Part shown: in pieces, positions 10,857-21,436 of the stretch
How positions within the stretch are numbered: position 1 is the stretch's first letter
Layout: each line of letters opens with the position of its first letter
Source of the DNA: Cunninghamia lanceolata
Lineage: Eukaryota > Streptophyta > Pinopsida > Cupressales > Cupressaceae
Direction of reading: 5' to 3'
Assembly (NCBI GenBank): GCA_027924645.1
Contig: BSBN01001251.1
Location: forward strand, 2,480,001 to 2,544,000
Length of the DNA stretch: 64,000 nucleotides
Position numbers and translations under genes: made by a program
Notes under the pieces: model-generated
What the model was told of the DNA's origin: nothing
Databases searched by the model: none
The model's input: only the letters and a program-made list of their open reading frames with translations

Positions 10857-12062
10857 TTAGTTCCTTGAGGAGTTCTCAGCACTGGATTCCAATGCAGACC
10901 CATCACCACCATTTCTTACACTTTTCTTCACCCATGTCTTGTTCATTTCATTCTGGATCTCATTTACATCAACTTTTCCCTTGCCTTTGTCTTGTCTCTA
11001 CTCATCCAGTTTTCTGTTTATTGGACCTCTTCTTTCATTATTACTACTTCTGTAGAATCTTGCAATATGACCGAATTAGTTACAATTGAAGCACACAACA
11101 TTTCTTTGCCCATTTGATTGATTTCCTCTTGATCTACACTGATTATCCATATGTCCAAATCTATTGCATGCAAAGCATTTTCCATTGAAAGAATTGTCAT
11201 TTCTTCTATTGTTAGAGTTATTCATTATCATACTTTTGCATTCATTGGATCTATGACCATACCTCTTACACTTGAAGCATTGATCGGAAAAGGATGGACC
11301 ACTTTGATTTACTTTGCTTCTGCATTGAGTAGCTCAATGACCAAATTTATTGCAAATGAAACAATTTGCATTGAAAGATGGATACCTTTGAGCATTAGGT
11401 TGTCTTACCGGAGGTCTTCTCGGTCTGTTTCTCTAATTCCTTGATTGAGAATTTCTTTGTCTGGATCCAGAGCTTTCACCTTTCTCATACCCAAGACCAT
11501 GCTTATCATCAGCCTTCTTCTAACTCTCAAGCAACACTTCAAGTTTAGCTGAGCTTATCTTAAACTTCTCCTTGTATTCATTTGCAACTTCTAGGTCATG
11601 TTTGAGAATAACAATTTGCCTCTCAAGTTCTTCTTCATTTTCCCTGGTTTCTTGTAGATCTGACTCTAAGTGGCCAACTATTCTATCCAATCTGTAGCAT
11701 CCTTCTGTTCTTTCTTTCAAACTCTGATTCAGGTTTTCTTCATTTTTCTCTCTTTCCTCAATTTCCTTGGTTAGCTTCATTACTCCAGATTCCATTTCAT
11801 GTTTTAGGACAACAATTTATTTTGCCAACTTCTCACATTCCTTTGTCTTTTCCTTCAGAGCTTCATCCATGCCATTATCTTCATTCTAATCTACTAACCA
11901 GTGAAGTAGCTCCCTCCTCTTTTCATTGGATTTGCTCAGTTGACTTTTTAAGGTGTTAATGAAATCATCAGCATCTTTAAGGTTCTCTTTTAGTTCATTG
12001 ATTTTAGATCTGGACTGACTAAGATCTTCTAAAGCAAGTTGAAGTTGTTCATTGAGGCTCAT
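10857..12062 (-). pseudogene. ORF A of NA1: coiled-coil, CCHC nucleocapsid-like protein
   Basis: Gag-like protein of NA1. The Met at 12062 (MSLNEQLQ) aligns with the NA3 start. The first two thirds are a long charged coiled coil (LKENLKDADDFINTLKSQLS; HLESDLQETRENEEELERQI) ending at KISSAKLEVLLES. A basic Arg/Pro stretch and a run of CCHC knuckles follow at about 11050-11400, including CFACNRFGHMDNQC and CFKCKRYGHRSNEC. The UBN2 capsid seen in C1 and C2 is absent. Stops near 11820, 11885 and 11519 and a damaged knuckle (YRS for CRS) disable it. It likely binds RNA and other gag proteins; this is inferred from the knuckles and coil. Confidence 0.82.
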
Positions 12063-12112
12063 TGTAATACTTTCCCAGATCTTCCTCAAGCTGTTAAACT
12101 TCTTCCAAGGAA

Positions 12113-12128
12113 CCTTGCTTTGATACCA
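12113..12128 (-). promoter_or_regulatory. Primer-binding site of NA1
   Basis: Minus strand reads TGGTATCAAAGCAAGG, a slightly mutated initiator tRNA-Met PBS, two bases from the LTR. Confidence 0.88.
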
Positions 12129-12130
12129 AT

Positions 12131-13259
12131 TGTTGAAATTAGGGTAGACAATTGAGAGGGGGGTGAATCAGTTGTCTCAAAACTTTAACATTTGTTGCAA
12201 TTAATCTTCTTTACCACTTATTATCAGATTAATGATATAACCATGAAAACATAAATCAACAACACATGAGTAGAAACATAATCAACACACATAACACTAG
12301 GATTTTTACGTGGAAACCTGGTTAAGGGAAAAACCACGATGGGGGTTAACCCACAAAAAATATACTTTGTTAAAAGTATTACAAATGGGGAAGGCGCATG
12401 CCTTCAGGGCACATTACCCAGAGCTCACTACTCCAAGAGGCTCACTGGCTATAAAATTAGTTACAAGAGTTCACCAAGATGTTTGAACTGAGAAATGGCA
12501 TCTACCAATGCAAAAATTTAGTTCCAGTTATGCATAATACACTAACTTTATACACTTCATCTCTTTCTACCCTGTTTTACTGTCCTACCATGATCTGAGC
12601 TTAGATCTTCACCTTCACACTTCTTTCTACCTTTTTCACAATTAATCCATCATCATATCATAATCACACTTCAAAACACTCGAATCCATTGGCTATATAT
12701 ATCCGCATCAAGAAATTCAATCAACTATAATAGGCTTCAAGAAAACTTAGAACATTTATTAAGAACTCTGCTCTATTGACTGAATCCATGCACAAACAAC
12801 GATGCAAACCAAAAAATTGTGTTCTCAAATCATCAATCATGTCAACCAATACCACTGATTATCACAAATTGCTTAACCAACAACTTTTCTTAATCCGAAC
12901 CAAGATCAAATACTAGGTCAGCCTGTTCTTCTTCTGACTGTACTGACTAACTGGAACCCAATACTCAGATGCTTATAACTTTTGAATCCTTCATCACCGG
13001 AGGCTAAATTTATAGATTTAGATAGTCCTAACAATCCTAATCACTCCCTCAAATCCGTAGCACACTGTGATTTACCACCAGAGAGATCCGGACCAAGAGA
13101 CTAGACCCTATCACATGCTCTATTTCTGACTACCTGGACTTAGACAAATCTTCACTCTGACTTTTGGTATGAACAAATTATGTAATGCTTATGTGTAAGA
13201 TAGACTTAGTTGCCATCAATGACAATACTTGTCATGTGTAGCAGTGTCTCTTGCCAACA
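12131..13259 (-). repeat. 5' LTR of NA1
   Basis: Begins TGTTGAAATT beside the PBS and ends CTCTTGCCAACA; 1,129 bp. It is the same family as the LTRs at 51428 and 57249 and has the shared GAGAGGGGGGTGAATCAG motif near 12160. The conserved hairpin is at 12309-12338. G2 coding sequence resumes at 13260, so the outer boundary is firm. Confidence 0.9.
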
Positions 13260-14989
13260 GACAATAGTCACAACTTGTTCACCTATGCTAGAGCACAAAA
13301 TTTCAAGAAAGACCCACTACAAACAAAAAGTAAAGAGTTCTCTGGTGATAATGAAATAAAAGGAGTGAAAATCATAAGGAAGGTACCTAGAAAAGATGCT
13401 CAAGGAGCTAGAAGATGCAGCAAAATTGGAGTGAATGAAGAAACAAGAAACCAACTAACAGAAGAGGAACAACTAGATAAGAAATATCTAGCAAATAAGG
13501 AAGAATTGAAAAGGCAAGCCATTGCAAAATATAGGAAGAAAAATAAAGTTGCAGTAATAACTAGAGGAGGAATAAACACCATAAAAAGAAGAATATGAGA
13601 AGATGAAACAAAAGAAGAAGAAGACAATGAAGAAGAGTATTTTCAACAAAGGTAAGACATGATTAGATAGCTAAAGACACTAGGAGAATCATTTTACAAG
13701 AAAAAATAAATGAAGATTACCACAAAGCATGTTTTTTAGAAAAAGGTCAACTCTTAAATGAATTAGCAAACTTTGTGGAGGAAGTGAATATTCTAGAAAA
13801 ATTAAAATAATTCTCAAAGTACTAGAATGAGACAAGAAATCCAACTTATAGACCTCATATTATAAGTGCAGTAAAAACACCATGAAGATGGAAGAAGAAA
13901 CCAATTCTAATAGAACTTTGAGAAAACAACAGACAATTTAAGAACATATTGATTAACCTTGGAGCACACATCAACATTATACCTAAAAGAGTCTGGGAAG
14001 AATTTGGAAAGCCAACACCTTATGACACCCCTTATAATATTTCCCTTGTGCATGGTACCACTATCAATATGCTTGCGGCTTGGTGAAATGTAGATGTTAA
14101 CTTGATGAGAATTAAGAAGAGAGTATATTTTGAAGTAATAGAGATAAAGGAACCCTTTGATACCTTTAAAATTATATTAAACTAATAATGATTCGTAAAT
14201 TGCAATGGGAAAATAGAATCTTGCAAAGAAGAAATATCATTCTTTTACAATGAAAAAGTAATACACATACCTCTATACACTCATATAATTAATACACACA
14301 TTGAAGAAGTAGTGCAAAAGGAGAGTGAAGAAGAATAAATGAAGGCCCTATATTCTTTTGAATACCAATTGAAGACACTATGCATGAACCTAATTTAGAA
14401 GGGGAAATCATGTTAGATAGCAGCAAGCACAACACTGATAGTGAAGATGCTATGGAGTCTTGGGTTTGGGATGAAACAGAAGTTAGATCCAAGAAAATAC
14501 TAGGTGCAAGAAGGATATGCAACCTACGGAAATTTGAAAAATTATGTCCAAGTTATTGCAAATACTAGAATCCCACTAAAAAATGAAAACTCTAATGGAA
14601 AAGATGAATGAAAATAACATACTAAGATTTTATCAACATGTGAACCAAAAAAGGTTCCTTGGTACTCTAGAGTAGAAGATCTGTTTACATACCTAGAGAA
14701 TATGGAAAATGTATTTGGAAAAGAAGATCTAATACCATAATCACTTCAAGATACTCTAGTATGTAGTGCAAAAATATGTTGACACACCCACAAATGCAAC
14801 GACCCAACATGGAGGGCATTTTTAGTTCTTGTAAAAACTAGGTATATATCAGAATAGGGAGACTAGAAACTCGCCAGAATATTGTGACAAGATAAAACTT
14901 GAGTCACACCTTCAAAATTGCATCAACAAATGGACCAATAAGAGACAATATGATGAAATACTATACACACAAATTTTCTATTGGATATT
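13260..14989 (+). pseudogene. Old Gypsy element G2, protease-containing part
   Basis: Heavily decayed plus-strand coding sequence. A basic open stretch at 13251-13598 ends in AVITRGGINTIKRR. An aspartic-protease-like segment follows near 13940-14080: ILINLGAHINIIPKRVWEEF, then GKPTPYDTPYNISLVHGTT. It resembles the 'DTGA.INVIP' type, but the catalytic Asp appears as Asn (NLGA). Further down, RVEDLFTYLENMENVFGKED (14680-14730) and WRAFLVLVKTRYIS are gag-like. The order is unusual, so I call it Gypsy mainly because RT, RNase H and integrase of matching age resume at 27032 across the TSD of C2. The gag start is missing at the left. Confidence 0.6.
14985..14989. repeat. Target-site duplication of C2, left (ATATT)
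   Basis: ATATT directly before the C2 3' LTR is repeated at 27027-27031 directly after the 5' LTR. Confidence 0.9.
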
Positions 14990-15198
14990 TGTTGAACACA
15001 CTAGGATATTGAGAGGGGGGTGTATTAGTATCTAAATAAACTTCAAATCCTCTGGAGTAGATTAAAACTTAAGCATTATAGCATCAACATAAACATAAAA
15101 GATCAACACATAACACTAGATATATGTGGAAAACCTAAGAAGGGAAAAACCACGGTGAGGATTAACTCAAAATATATGAAGCTCAAAATTATAACTTT

Positions 15199-15383
15199 GT
15201 TTTAGGGCTACAACCCAAGGAAGTTGTTACTCCCTGTTGACTTTGCTTTAAGGCTACAACCCAAGGAAGCTACTACTCCTTGAATATTTTGGTTTAGGGT
15301 CACTTCCAAGGAAGCTACAACTCCCTATTGACTTTGTTTTAGGGCTACAACCCAAGGAAACAACTACTCCTTGAACTAAGAAT
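15199..15383. repeat. Four tandem ~46 bp repeats inside the C2 LTR
   Basis: Units starting near 15199, 15245, 15291 and 15338 carry the core TTTAGGGCTACAACCCAAGG followed by AAGCTACTACTCC variants. The same four-unit array is at about 25129-25310 and 37952-38130 in the other LTRs of this family. Confidence 0.85.
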
Positions 15384-15860
15384 GAACTCAGTAAAGATTA
15401 TAGCATGCCAATCCCTCTACTATTTGAAACAGACAATGAAGCTTACACCTTTGATGATTGCAATTATGCCTCTTCACTCTTCTTCTGATGATTGGATTAG
15501 TTAGGCACACTCTTCATTTCCCTCATGTCATAAAAATGTCTTCAAGATGAGTTAGGACAACCCTTATTACATCTACTCTTTCTCCTTCAGTTGCACATCA
15601 TAATGCATATAATATTTATTTTCTGCTCTTCACATACTCATTCGCAATCATACCTCACCTAGATCAACTAGGTTTACAATATATACATAACATCACATTG
15701 ATTTTATTACAAGTTGGTCAATACAATAAGAACATTACATTTTACAAGTCGTTTAGAGATCACACAACATGAAACATGTAGAGGGCAAGCTCTAACATGA
15801 ACTACAAGCTGCTCCAGGAAGAGACACACATTTTGCAAATCCCAACACATGCTTAGCCTA

Positions 15861-17110
15861 TGACGAGGTATAATTAACCTCATTCATAATAAATCATATA
15901 ACCCTTTCTGTGTCCCCAATTACCCAAACCATGCCAATTTACTAATTTTATAAGCAACATTTCTTTATTTTTGGTAGAATGATGTACAAATCTTTGTTTC
16001 CCAATTGATTGAAGTTTTCCACTAATATTGACATGATCGTGTGTAAATATTTGTGTATTTACACAAGTTTTTATGAAAAGCCTAGTGGAACTTAAAAGCA
16101 ACTGAAGTCAGCAGCGCTAGAATCTCAAGACGCCAAAAATCTAGGAATACACGATCATAGACTTTATCGACATTTCTTTTATTTTCTATTAAAAATACTT
16201 AAGACATTTAATGACTCCACTCAGAGCCTTTACTATGTTGAACCTAACAAACATCTGGTTTAGTTAGAAGTCTATTTTTCTGTTGAAGACTTCTTCAAGT
16301 GGCATTTATGCGTCACCTGAAATTTAGGATTTTGGTAGTATAGATTATGGGTAATCTCAAAAATAGTTATGTTATATTTTTCTATGTTCTAATACACAAT
16401 ACAGAACTAATGTTCAGCTATTATGTTTTGTGATAATTTATATGGAATGAAGCAACTGTGTTTATTCTAAGTAATATATTCTGAGCAATGGAAATGCAAA
16501 TGAAAATGGAGTTATTTTGGAGTTGTTGAGATAATGCATGTGATTTGAATCAATAAGAAGATCTCCTAAGAGATGGCCACTTGAAGGATATAGGATAGAT
16601 AAGTGTTTTATTGTTGTGCAATTGTGTTGTTCAATTTTGTTTAGTAAACATTTTGTTTAGATTAATGTAACTTTCTATTTTAGAATTGTTGTGTGTCCCT
16701 ATAGGATATTGTGTTCAAGTTAATAATCTTTAAGTTTTGTTTGTTATGATAGAGTTTTTGGAGCATCTGCTTTGATCATAAAGTTTGTTATCAGTTGTTA
16801 GCTCAAGTTTTAATTTGTTTTTAGTTGATAGTTAGTTGCCTTTTTAAAATTCGTAGTTAAAAATGCATGTGTTGATTCCTAGTTAGTTTATATGCTTTCT
16901 AGATTAAAAATTCAAATGTTGTCTAAATTAAGAATGGTATGCTTTCTAGCTTAGATTCATTATGTTAAAGGCTTGTTCAAAATTTTAGGAAACCATTGCT
17001 AAGATGAGATGTCTGAATTCATTCCCTATTGCAAACTACCTTGGACACTACCTGGTCAACAAAATTGACATATTTCAACTAAAGTGTTAGGACCTCATGA
17101 CAACCTATTA
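15861..17110. mobile_element. S1: solo LTR, 1.25 kb
   Basis: Starts TGACGAGGTATAA and ends CAACCTATTA (expected CA, now TA), flanked by the 5 bp duplication GCCTA at 15856-15860 and 17111-17115. The C2 LTR is continuous across it. The same family occurs at 41305-50695. No internal domain is present, so this is a solo LTR left by LTR-LTR recombination, or a very short element. Its strand cannot be told. Confidence 0.85.
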
Positions 17111-18150
17111 GCCTAGTCCTAAACATTCTTCATAGTAACATCCTTCAAGGAATAACATCTACACACTTCATAAATTTGAAATAGGTCACCCTTAAGAAAG
17201 AACGTATGAAGCGTGTAGCACATCAGTATTTGCAATCTTGGCAGTACTCATGAATGAATAGCCATTACTTGTTCTTCTTCCAGATGAGTCGACAGGACCT
17301 ACACAACATATCCAAACACTCCTTGAACTCTGCACAGTAACAACTTTGTGGTGCACATCATCAACATTCCTTAGTCAGTCAAGCAAGAGCATAACCCAAC
17401 AACATCATCATTTCGAACCACAGCCAATTCTAGAGAGGGTAGAAAATACCTTGCAAAGCAATAGGAAACCTCACAAGATCATCAAGATCATCTTCCATCA
17501 TCCAATTTACAATTTCTAGTAGCAACAAGTTGGCGCACATCATCAACATATATTCTGAGAACAACTAGGCATTGGGAACCATCTGTATCACCTCTATCAT
17601 TTGAAAACACAACCTACGGACCTCCAAAACACCTGAAAATCATATGGATGCACTCATACACTGCTCTGAACATATCCTCAAAACTGCATGAGCAAATATT
17701 CAGTTGTAGAGGAATGTGGAGAATTCCAATCAGCCTTCATCATCACATTACTCTGCCAGAGCATGGACTGGAACTCTGTCAATTATAACTTTTGTCGCGG
17801 AGGAGTGAATAATCTAAAACTTTGGATTTAACACCTTTTAAGTATTCTGAACTTAAATTTTGAACCGCATGACCATATCTTCAAATGTGGAGGAATGCAG
17901 AGCATTTCACCAAGTAGTCTTCCAGGCAACTCTTTGCAGTAGAAACCTTCACCAACTTTTGGAGGCCAAAACCTTCATATAACAGCACATACATCCTTAG
18001 GAACAACGGGAAGGATCATACAACATGCCGCAGGTCATCAACAACATCTTCTCATCCTCAGCATAGATTCTAATTCATGTCTTAATATATCTCATTCATC
18101 TTAGTGCTTCTAATTCCCATATTAATATATCATCATGAAATTATCTTTGT

Positions 18151-18498
18151 TGTTATGCCCTTACTTCTATAGTTGTATATGGTTATGAATAGTCAGCTTG
18201 TGGCTATCTTAACTCTTAATTAAGCCTATTATCATTATTATATTGTTATTTAGTTGTTTAGGTTGGTCTAAGTATTATATAGGGCTAGCGATATCCTAGG
18301 CATAAATAGGTATATATAGGAGGTGTGATTCTTATTTCATCATCATATTGTGAATTGTGTTCTCATTGAAGACTATTGGAGGAGGTATCCCCCTCGAAGT
18401 GGATTAGGAGGTTACCCCCTCAAAGTGGCATATTATTATCAAGTATTTGCATCATATATACTATTATATTCAACTATTGTGCAAGTTTTTTCAATAAA
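18151..18498 (+). repeat. 5' LTR of M1
   Basis: Matches 19906-20275 throughout; about 20 bp shorter because of an AT-repeat expansion and a small insertion in the other copy. Confidence 0.88.
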
Positions 18499-18500
18499 AG

Positions 18501-18512
18501 TGGTATCAGAGC
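18501..18512 (+). promoter_or_regulatory. Primer-binding site of M1
   Basis: TGGTATCAGAGC, a perfect 12-base initiator tRNA-Met PBS, right after the LTR. Confidence 0.9.
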
Positions 18513-19004
18513 ATGATCTTGGCATCGTGAAGGCAAAAACTAGGTGATTTTTTTCCTGAATTGGAGGTCATTTTGGAAGGCGCATATCTCTCAGATTTTA
18601 GTGAATTTTTTTCTGATTTTTAAAGGATTTTTGAAGACCATATTAAAGAAGCTACACTCCATATTTTAGAGACATCGGAGTAGAAGTGAGCAAATTATTG
18701 CAGAATAAGATTTTTACCCAATTTAGTTGGAAGATGCATATCTCTCAAATCCTGTCGAATTGGTTGCTTATTTTTAGTGGGTTTTGAAAAACATAATCGA
18801 GGAGCCTACAATCCAAATTTTGGAGAAATTTAAGCAGAATAAGTGTGTTATTGCAAAATTAGGGTTTCCAACAAATTCACTCTCAAGGCTGCAAATCTAC
18901 TATTTTTTGGAATTTTTCTGGGTAAGTGGTATCTTGGCCCTAGTAAGTTACAGTAAAATTTTTAGAGAATTTACATTTCATTTGTGTGATTTATTTCAAA
19001 ATTA

Positions 19005-19415
19005 TTGGTTTTCATCATGACAGGACCTGCAACAAGAGGCAAAATAAATGTTGTCACACCGGGGAAATCCCCTAATAAGGATGGGGTAACAATAGAGGAT
19101 ATTAATCCCAAAGAGGAAATAAGTAAGGTCAAGGAAGACATGTCCTCAATGAAGATGGAGATGTGTGGCCTAAGAGGAGATATATCAGACATACAAAGCA
19201 TTTTAAGCACCTATATGAATAGACCAAGAAAGGAGGTCTCAAGCAACAAAGGTGAAACTTACAGGTCTGCTACGCTTGACCCAAATGTTAATACTCCTAT
19301 GGGATCTAGGAATTTGATATCAAATGTGGATATGTGCAAGTTTGATGGCAAGGATCCTCTAACATGGATAAACCAAATGGAGAACATCAAGTCCCAAATG
19401 GAAAAAAGGTCATGA
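19005..19415 (+). pseudogene. Gag N-terminal fragment in M1
   Basis: The Met at 19017 (MTGPATRGKINV) begins a reading frame of about 130 codons. A short coiled-coil helix follows (EISKVKEDMSSMKMEMCGLR), then the Gypsy gag start motif MCKFDGKDPLTWINQMEN near 19330-19385. In full-length Gypsy gag this motif opens the capsid. Here it runs into a Glu/Asp codon-repeat tract at about 19430 and stops, so capsid, nucleocapsid and all of pol are missing. It may have served as a packaging or translation leader; that is inference. Confidence 0.75.
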
Positions 19416-19435
19416 TGGTTTCCCTATATCTAGAA

Positions 19436-19590
19436 CCAGAAGAAGGAGAAGAAGAAGAAGAAGAAGAAGAAGATGATGATGACGATGATGATAATGCTGA
19501 TGATGATGATGATTATAATAATCAAGAAGAAGAAGAAACAGAAAAGATGATGAAGAAGAAGAAGTGAAAGAAGAAGAAGAAGAAGTTCCT
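19436..19590 (+). repeat. GAA/GAT trinucleotide-rich tract in M1
   Basis: Runs of GAA and GAT triplets with little else. The Asp/Glu-rich open frames here are products of the repeat and not evidence of a gene. Confidence 0.85.
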
Positions 19591-19905
19591 AATCGAGCTA
19601 TGCAACCAATGCAAGGGTACCATGTACTATTCCTCACCTCTTCCTCTATGACACATCAAAGGTTCAAGTAAAGGAAGAACACAGTCATCACCATTAAGAG
19701 CTAGATGCAAAGGGAAGACACATCTTGGAGCTGAAGTTAATTTTCCAAACACACATGAAGCCAAGGACATCAAAAGTTCCAAATTACCTCATTATAAGGA
19801 AATATTTTCTAGTTGAAGTTACTACATGGGATGATGAAGATTATATGAAGAAACTATTGCAATTGATCAACATTAAGGACAATGCTTTTGTAAAGGTGGG
19901 GGGCA

Positions 19906-20275
19906 TGTTATGACCTTAATTCTATAGTTGTATATAGTTATGAATAGTTGGCTTGTGGCTATCTTAACTCTTAATTAAGTCATATTATCATTATTATATT
20001 TTTATTTAGTTGTTTAGGTTGGCCTAAGGCTTATATAGCGTTATCTAAGTTGGTCTGGGTGATATCCTAGGCATAAATATATATATATATATATATAGGA
20101 GGTAGTGAGTGTTATTTCATCATCATATTGTGAATTGTGTTCTCATTAAAGACTATTGGAGGTATCCCCCTCGAAGTGGATTAGGCGGTTGCCCCCTCAA
20201 AGTGGAATATTATTATCAAGTATTTGCATCATATATACTATTATATTTAGCTATTGTGCAAGTTGTTTCATTACA
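19906..20275 (+). repeat. 3' LTR of M1
   Basis: Begins TGTTATGACC right after the PPT (19891-19905). It contains an (AT)n run at about 20077-20097. Confidence 0.85.
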
Positions 20276-20479
20276 TCTACAGACCACAAACATGCTTAAT
20301 ACAACTTTACTTGACATTAATCAAGGCATGACATCCAACCATGAACATCAGGAACATCACTGCATCTCTATTACTATAGTGGTATATCATTAACATGAAC
20401 ATTCACATCAGCCACATCACAAACTGAGTGATGACCTCACTCTAAGTGTTGACATCAATGACAACACATATTGCCAATA

Positions 20480-20720
20480 ATCTCCCCCTTTGTCATTGAT
20501 GGAAACACACATACACCTATTCATTCTCCCCCTTAGGTGCACATTTCTCTCTCCCCCTTTAAAATTAAGGGCAAAGGACAACTACTTCTCCCCCTTAGGG
20601 CACAAGCTCTTCTCATAAGGTGCACATTTTCTTAACTTTCTCCTCCTTTGATGTTCATACACTTTTTCTTAAAGTAACTCATTGACTCCCCCTGTCAGCA
20701 CCAACCACTACCTACTCCCC
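20480..20720 (-). promoter_or_regulatory. Polypurine tracts of C2 (several)
   Basis: Directly inside the 3' LTR the minus strand reads AAAGGGGGAGAT (20480-20491). Further AGGGGGAG-type tracts occur near 20525, 20553, 20589, 20690 and 20715. The first is the likely PPT for plus-strand DNA priming. Multiple PPT-like tracts are a known trait of SIRE-type Copia elements. Confidence 0.8.
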
Positions 20721-20795
20721 CTGAGAGGTAGCCACCATCAGTCCAGGAAAAATATATAGCATGAAATCCCCTTGGACAGATGCACCACTATGGAT

Positions 20796-21436
20796 CTAGC
20801 AAGAAGGAGAAGGGGCAATTAACCCTAACTTCTGTCGAAGATAGTCAAAAGTGTCCTTAGCAAGAGCCTTTGTGAAAATATCTGCAATCTGATCCTTTGT
20901 TGGAACATATTCCAACTTCGCTTCCTTATCTGTAACCTTCTCTCTCAAAAAATGATACTTGATTGATATATTCTTGGTTCTAGAATGCATCACTCCATAT
21001 TCTTTAAAATATTGATAACACTTGTATTATTACACAAAATAGGAATAGGCTCATCATACGGTACCTTGATATCCTTTAATGTTTGCTTCATCCACAATAC
21101 TTGTGTACAAAAGGATGCTTTTGCAATATACTTTGCCTCTGCAGTTGATAAAGACACTAAATCTTGCTTTTGTCTCTGCCATGAAAGCAATCTATTTCCT
21201 AATAAGAATGCACCACCACTTATATTTCTTCGATCATCAACACAACCAGCCCAATCAACATCAGTGTAAGCAATTAGATCAAAGTCACTACCTCTAGAAT
21301 ACCATAAGCCATAACCTGGAGTTCCCTTCAAGTATCTAAATATTCTTTTCACTACCTTCTCATGTGTTTGCTTAGGATTAGCTTGACATCTAGCAACTAC
21401 ACATACTGCATGCATAATATCACAATAATCCTCCAA
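20796..21436 (-). pseudogene. RNase H of Copia C2 pol
   Basis: Copia-type RNase H and C-terminal pol. It is recognised by HAVCVVARCQANP, IFRYLKGTPGYGLWYS, then YTDVDWAGCVDDRRNISGG (catalytic Asp region, about 21205-21265). LVSLSTAEAKYIA (catalytic Glu) comes next, and the C-terminal tail has VPTKDQIADIFTKAL. There is a frame break near 20990, where a stop splits tail from core. The family role is to degrade the RNA strand during cDNA synthesis. The terminator TAG is at 20796. Confidence 0.92.

Larger units (their letters stand above)
2275..13259 (-). mobile_element. NA1: non-autonomous LTR element (ORF A + ORF B), interrupted by C1 and G1
   Basis: Right-hand part of a minus-strand LTR element: 5' LTR (12131-13259), PBS, ORF A (10857-12062), spacer, then ORF B in two pieces (9507-10427 and 2275-3006) separated by Gypsy G1. 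The left end is replaced by C1 and lies outside the window. ORF order and sequence match NA3 and NA4. No pol domain occurs in what remains. It sits in old Gypsy G2 coding sequence, which begins at 13260. Confidence 0.85.
18151..20275 (+). mobile_element. M1: 2.1 kb mini LTR retrotransposon (Gypsy-type gag fragment only)
   Basis: Two short LTRs (18151-18498 and 19906-20275), both starting TGTTATG and ending near TTTCAATAAA or TTTCATTACA. PBS TGGTATCAGAGC is at 18501 and a PPT, AAAGGTGGGGGGCA, directly precedes the 3' LTR. The inside holds only a gag start and a GAA/GAT-rich stretch. The TSD is imperfect (TTTGT against TCTAC). It is a non-autonomous TRIM/LARD-like element that would need another Gypsy element's enzymes. 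Confidence 0.85.
14990..20479 (-). repeat. 3' LTR of C2, interrupted by S1 and M1
   Basis: LTR sequence proper is 14990-15860, 17111-18150 and 20276-20479. It begins TGTTGAACACAC and ends TTGCCAATA, with the final CA changed to TA. It aligns stretch by stretch with 24905-27026. Confidence 0.88.

Noticed and set aside
13260..14989. Possible endogenous pararetrovirus
   Set aside because: Considered because of the odd order of protease-like and gag-like pieces, but a zinc-finger integrase follows in the same decayed element (29155-29680), which pararetroviruses lack.
15199..15383. Regular repeats resembling a CRISPR array
   Set aside because: Units are contiguous with no variable spacers, lie inside plant LTRs and recur in three LTR copies.
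19364..19637. Acidic or Leu-rich open frames on both strands
   Set aside because: Products of the GAA/GAT repeat tract.
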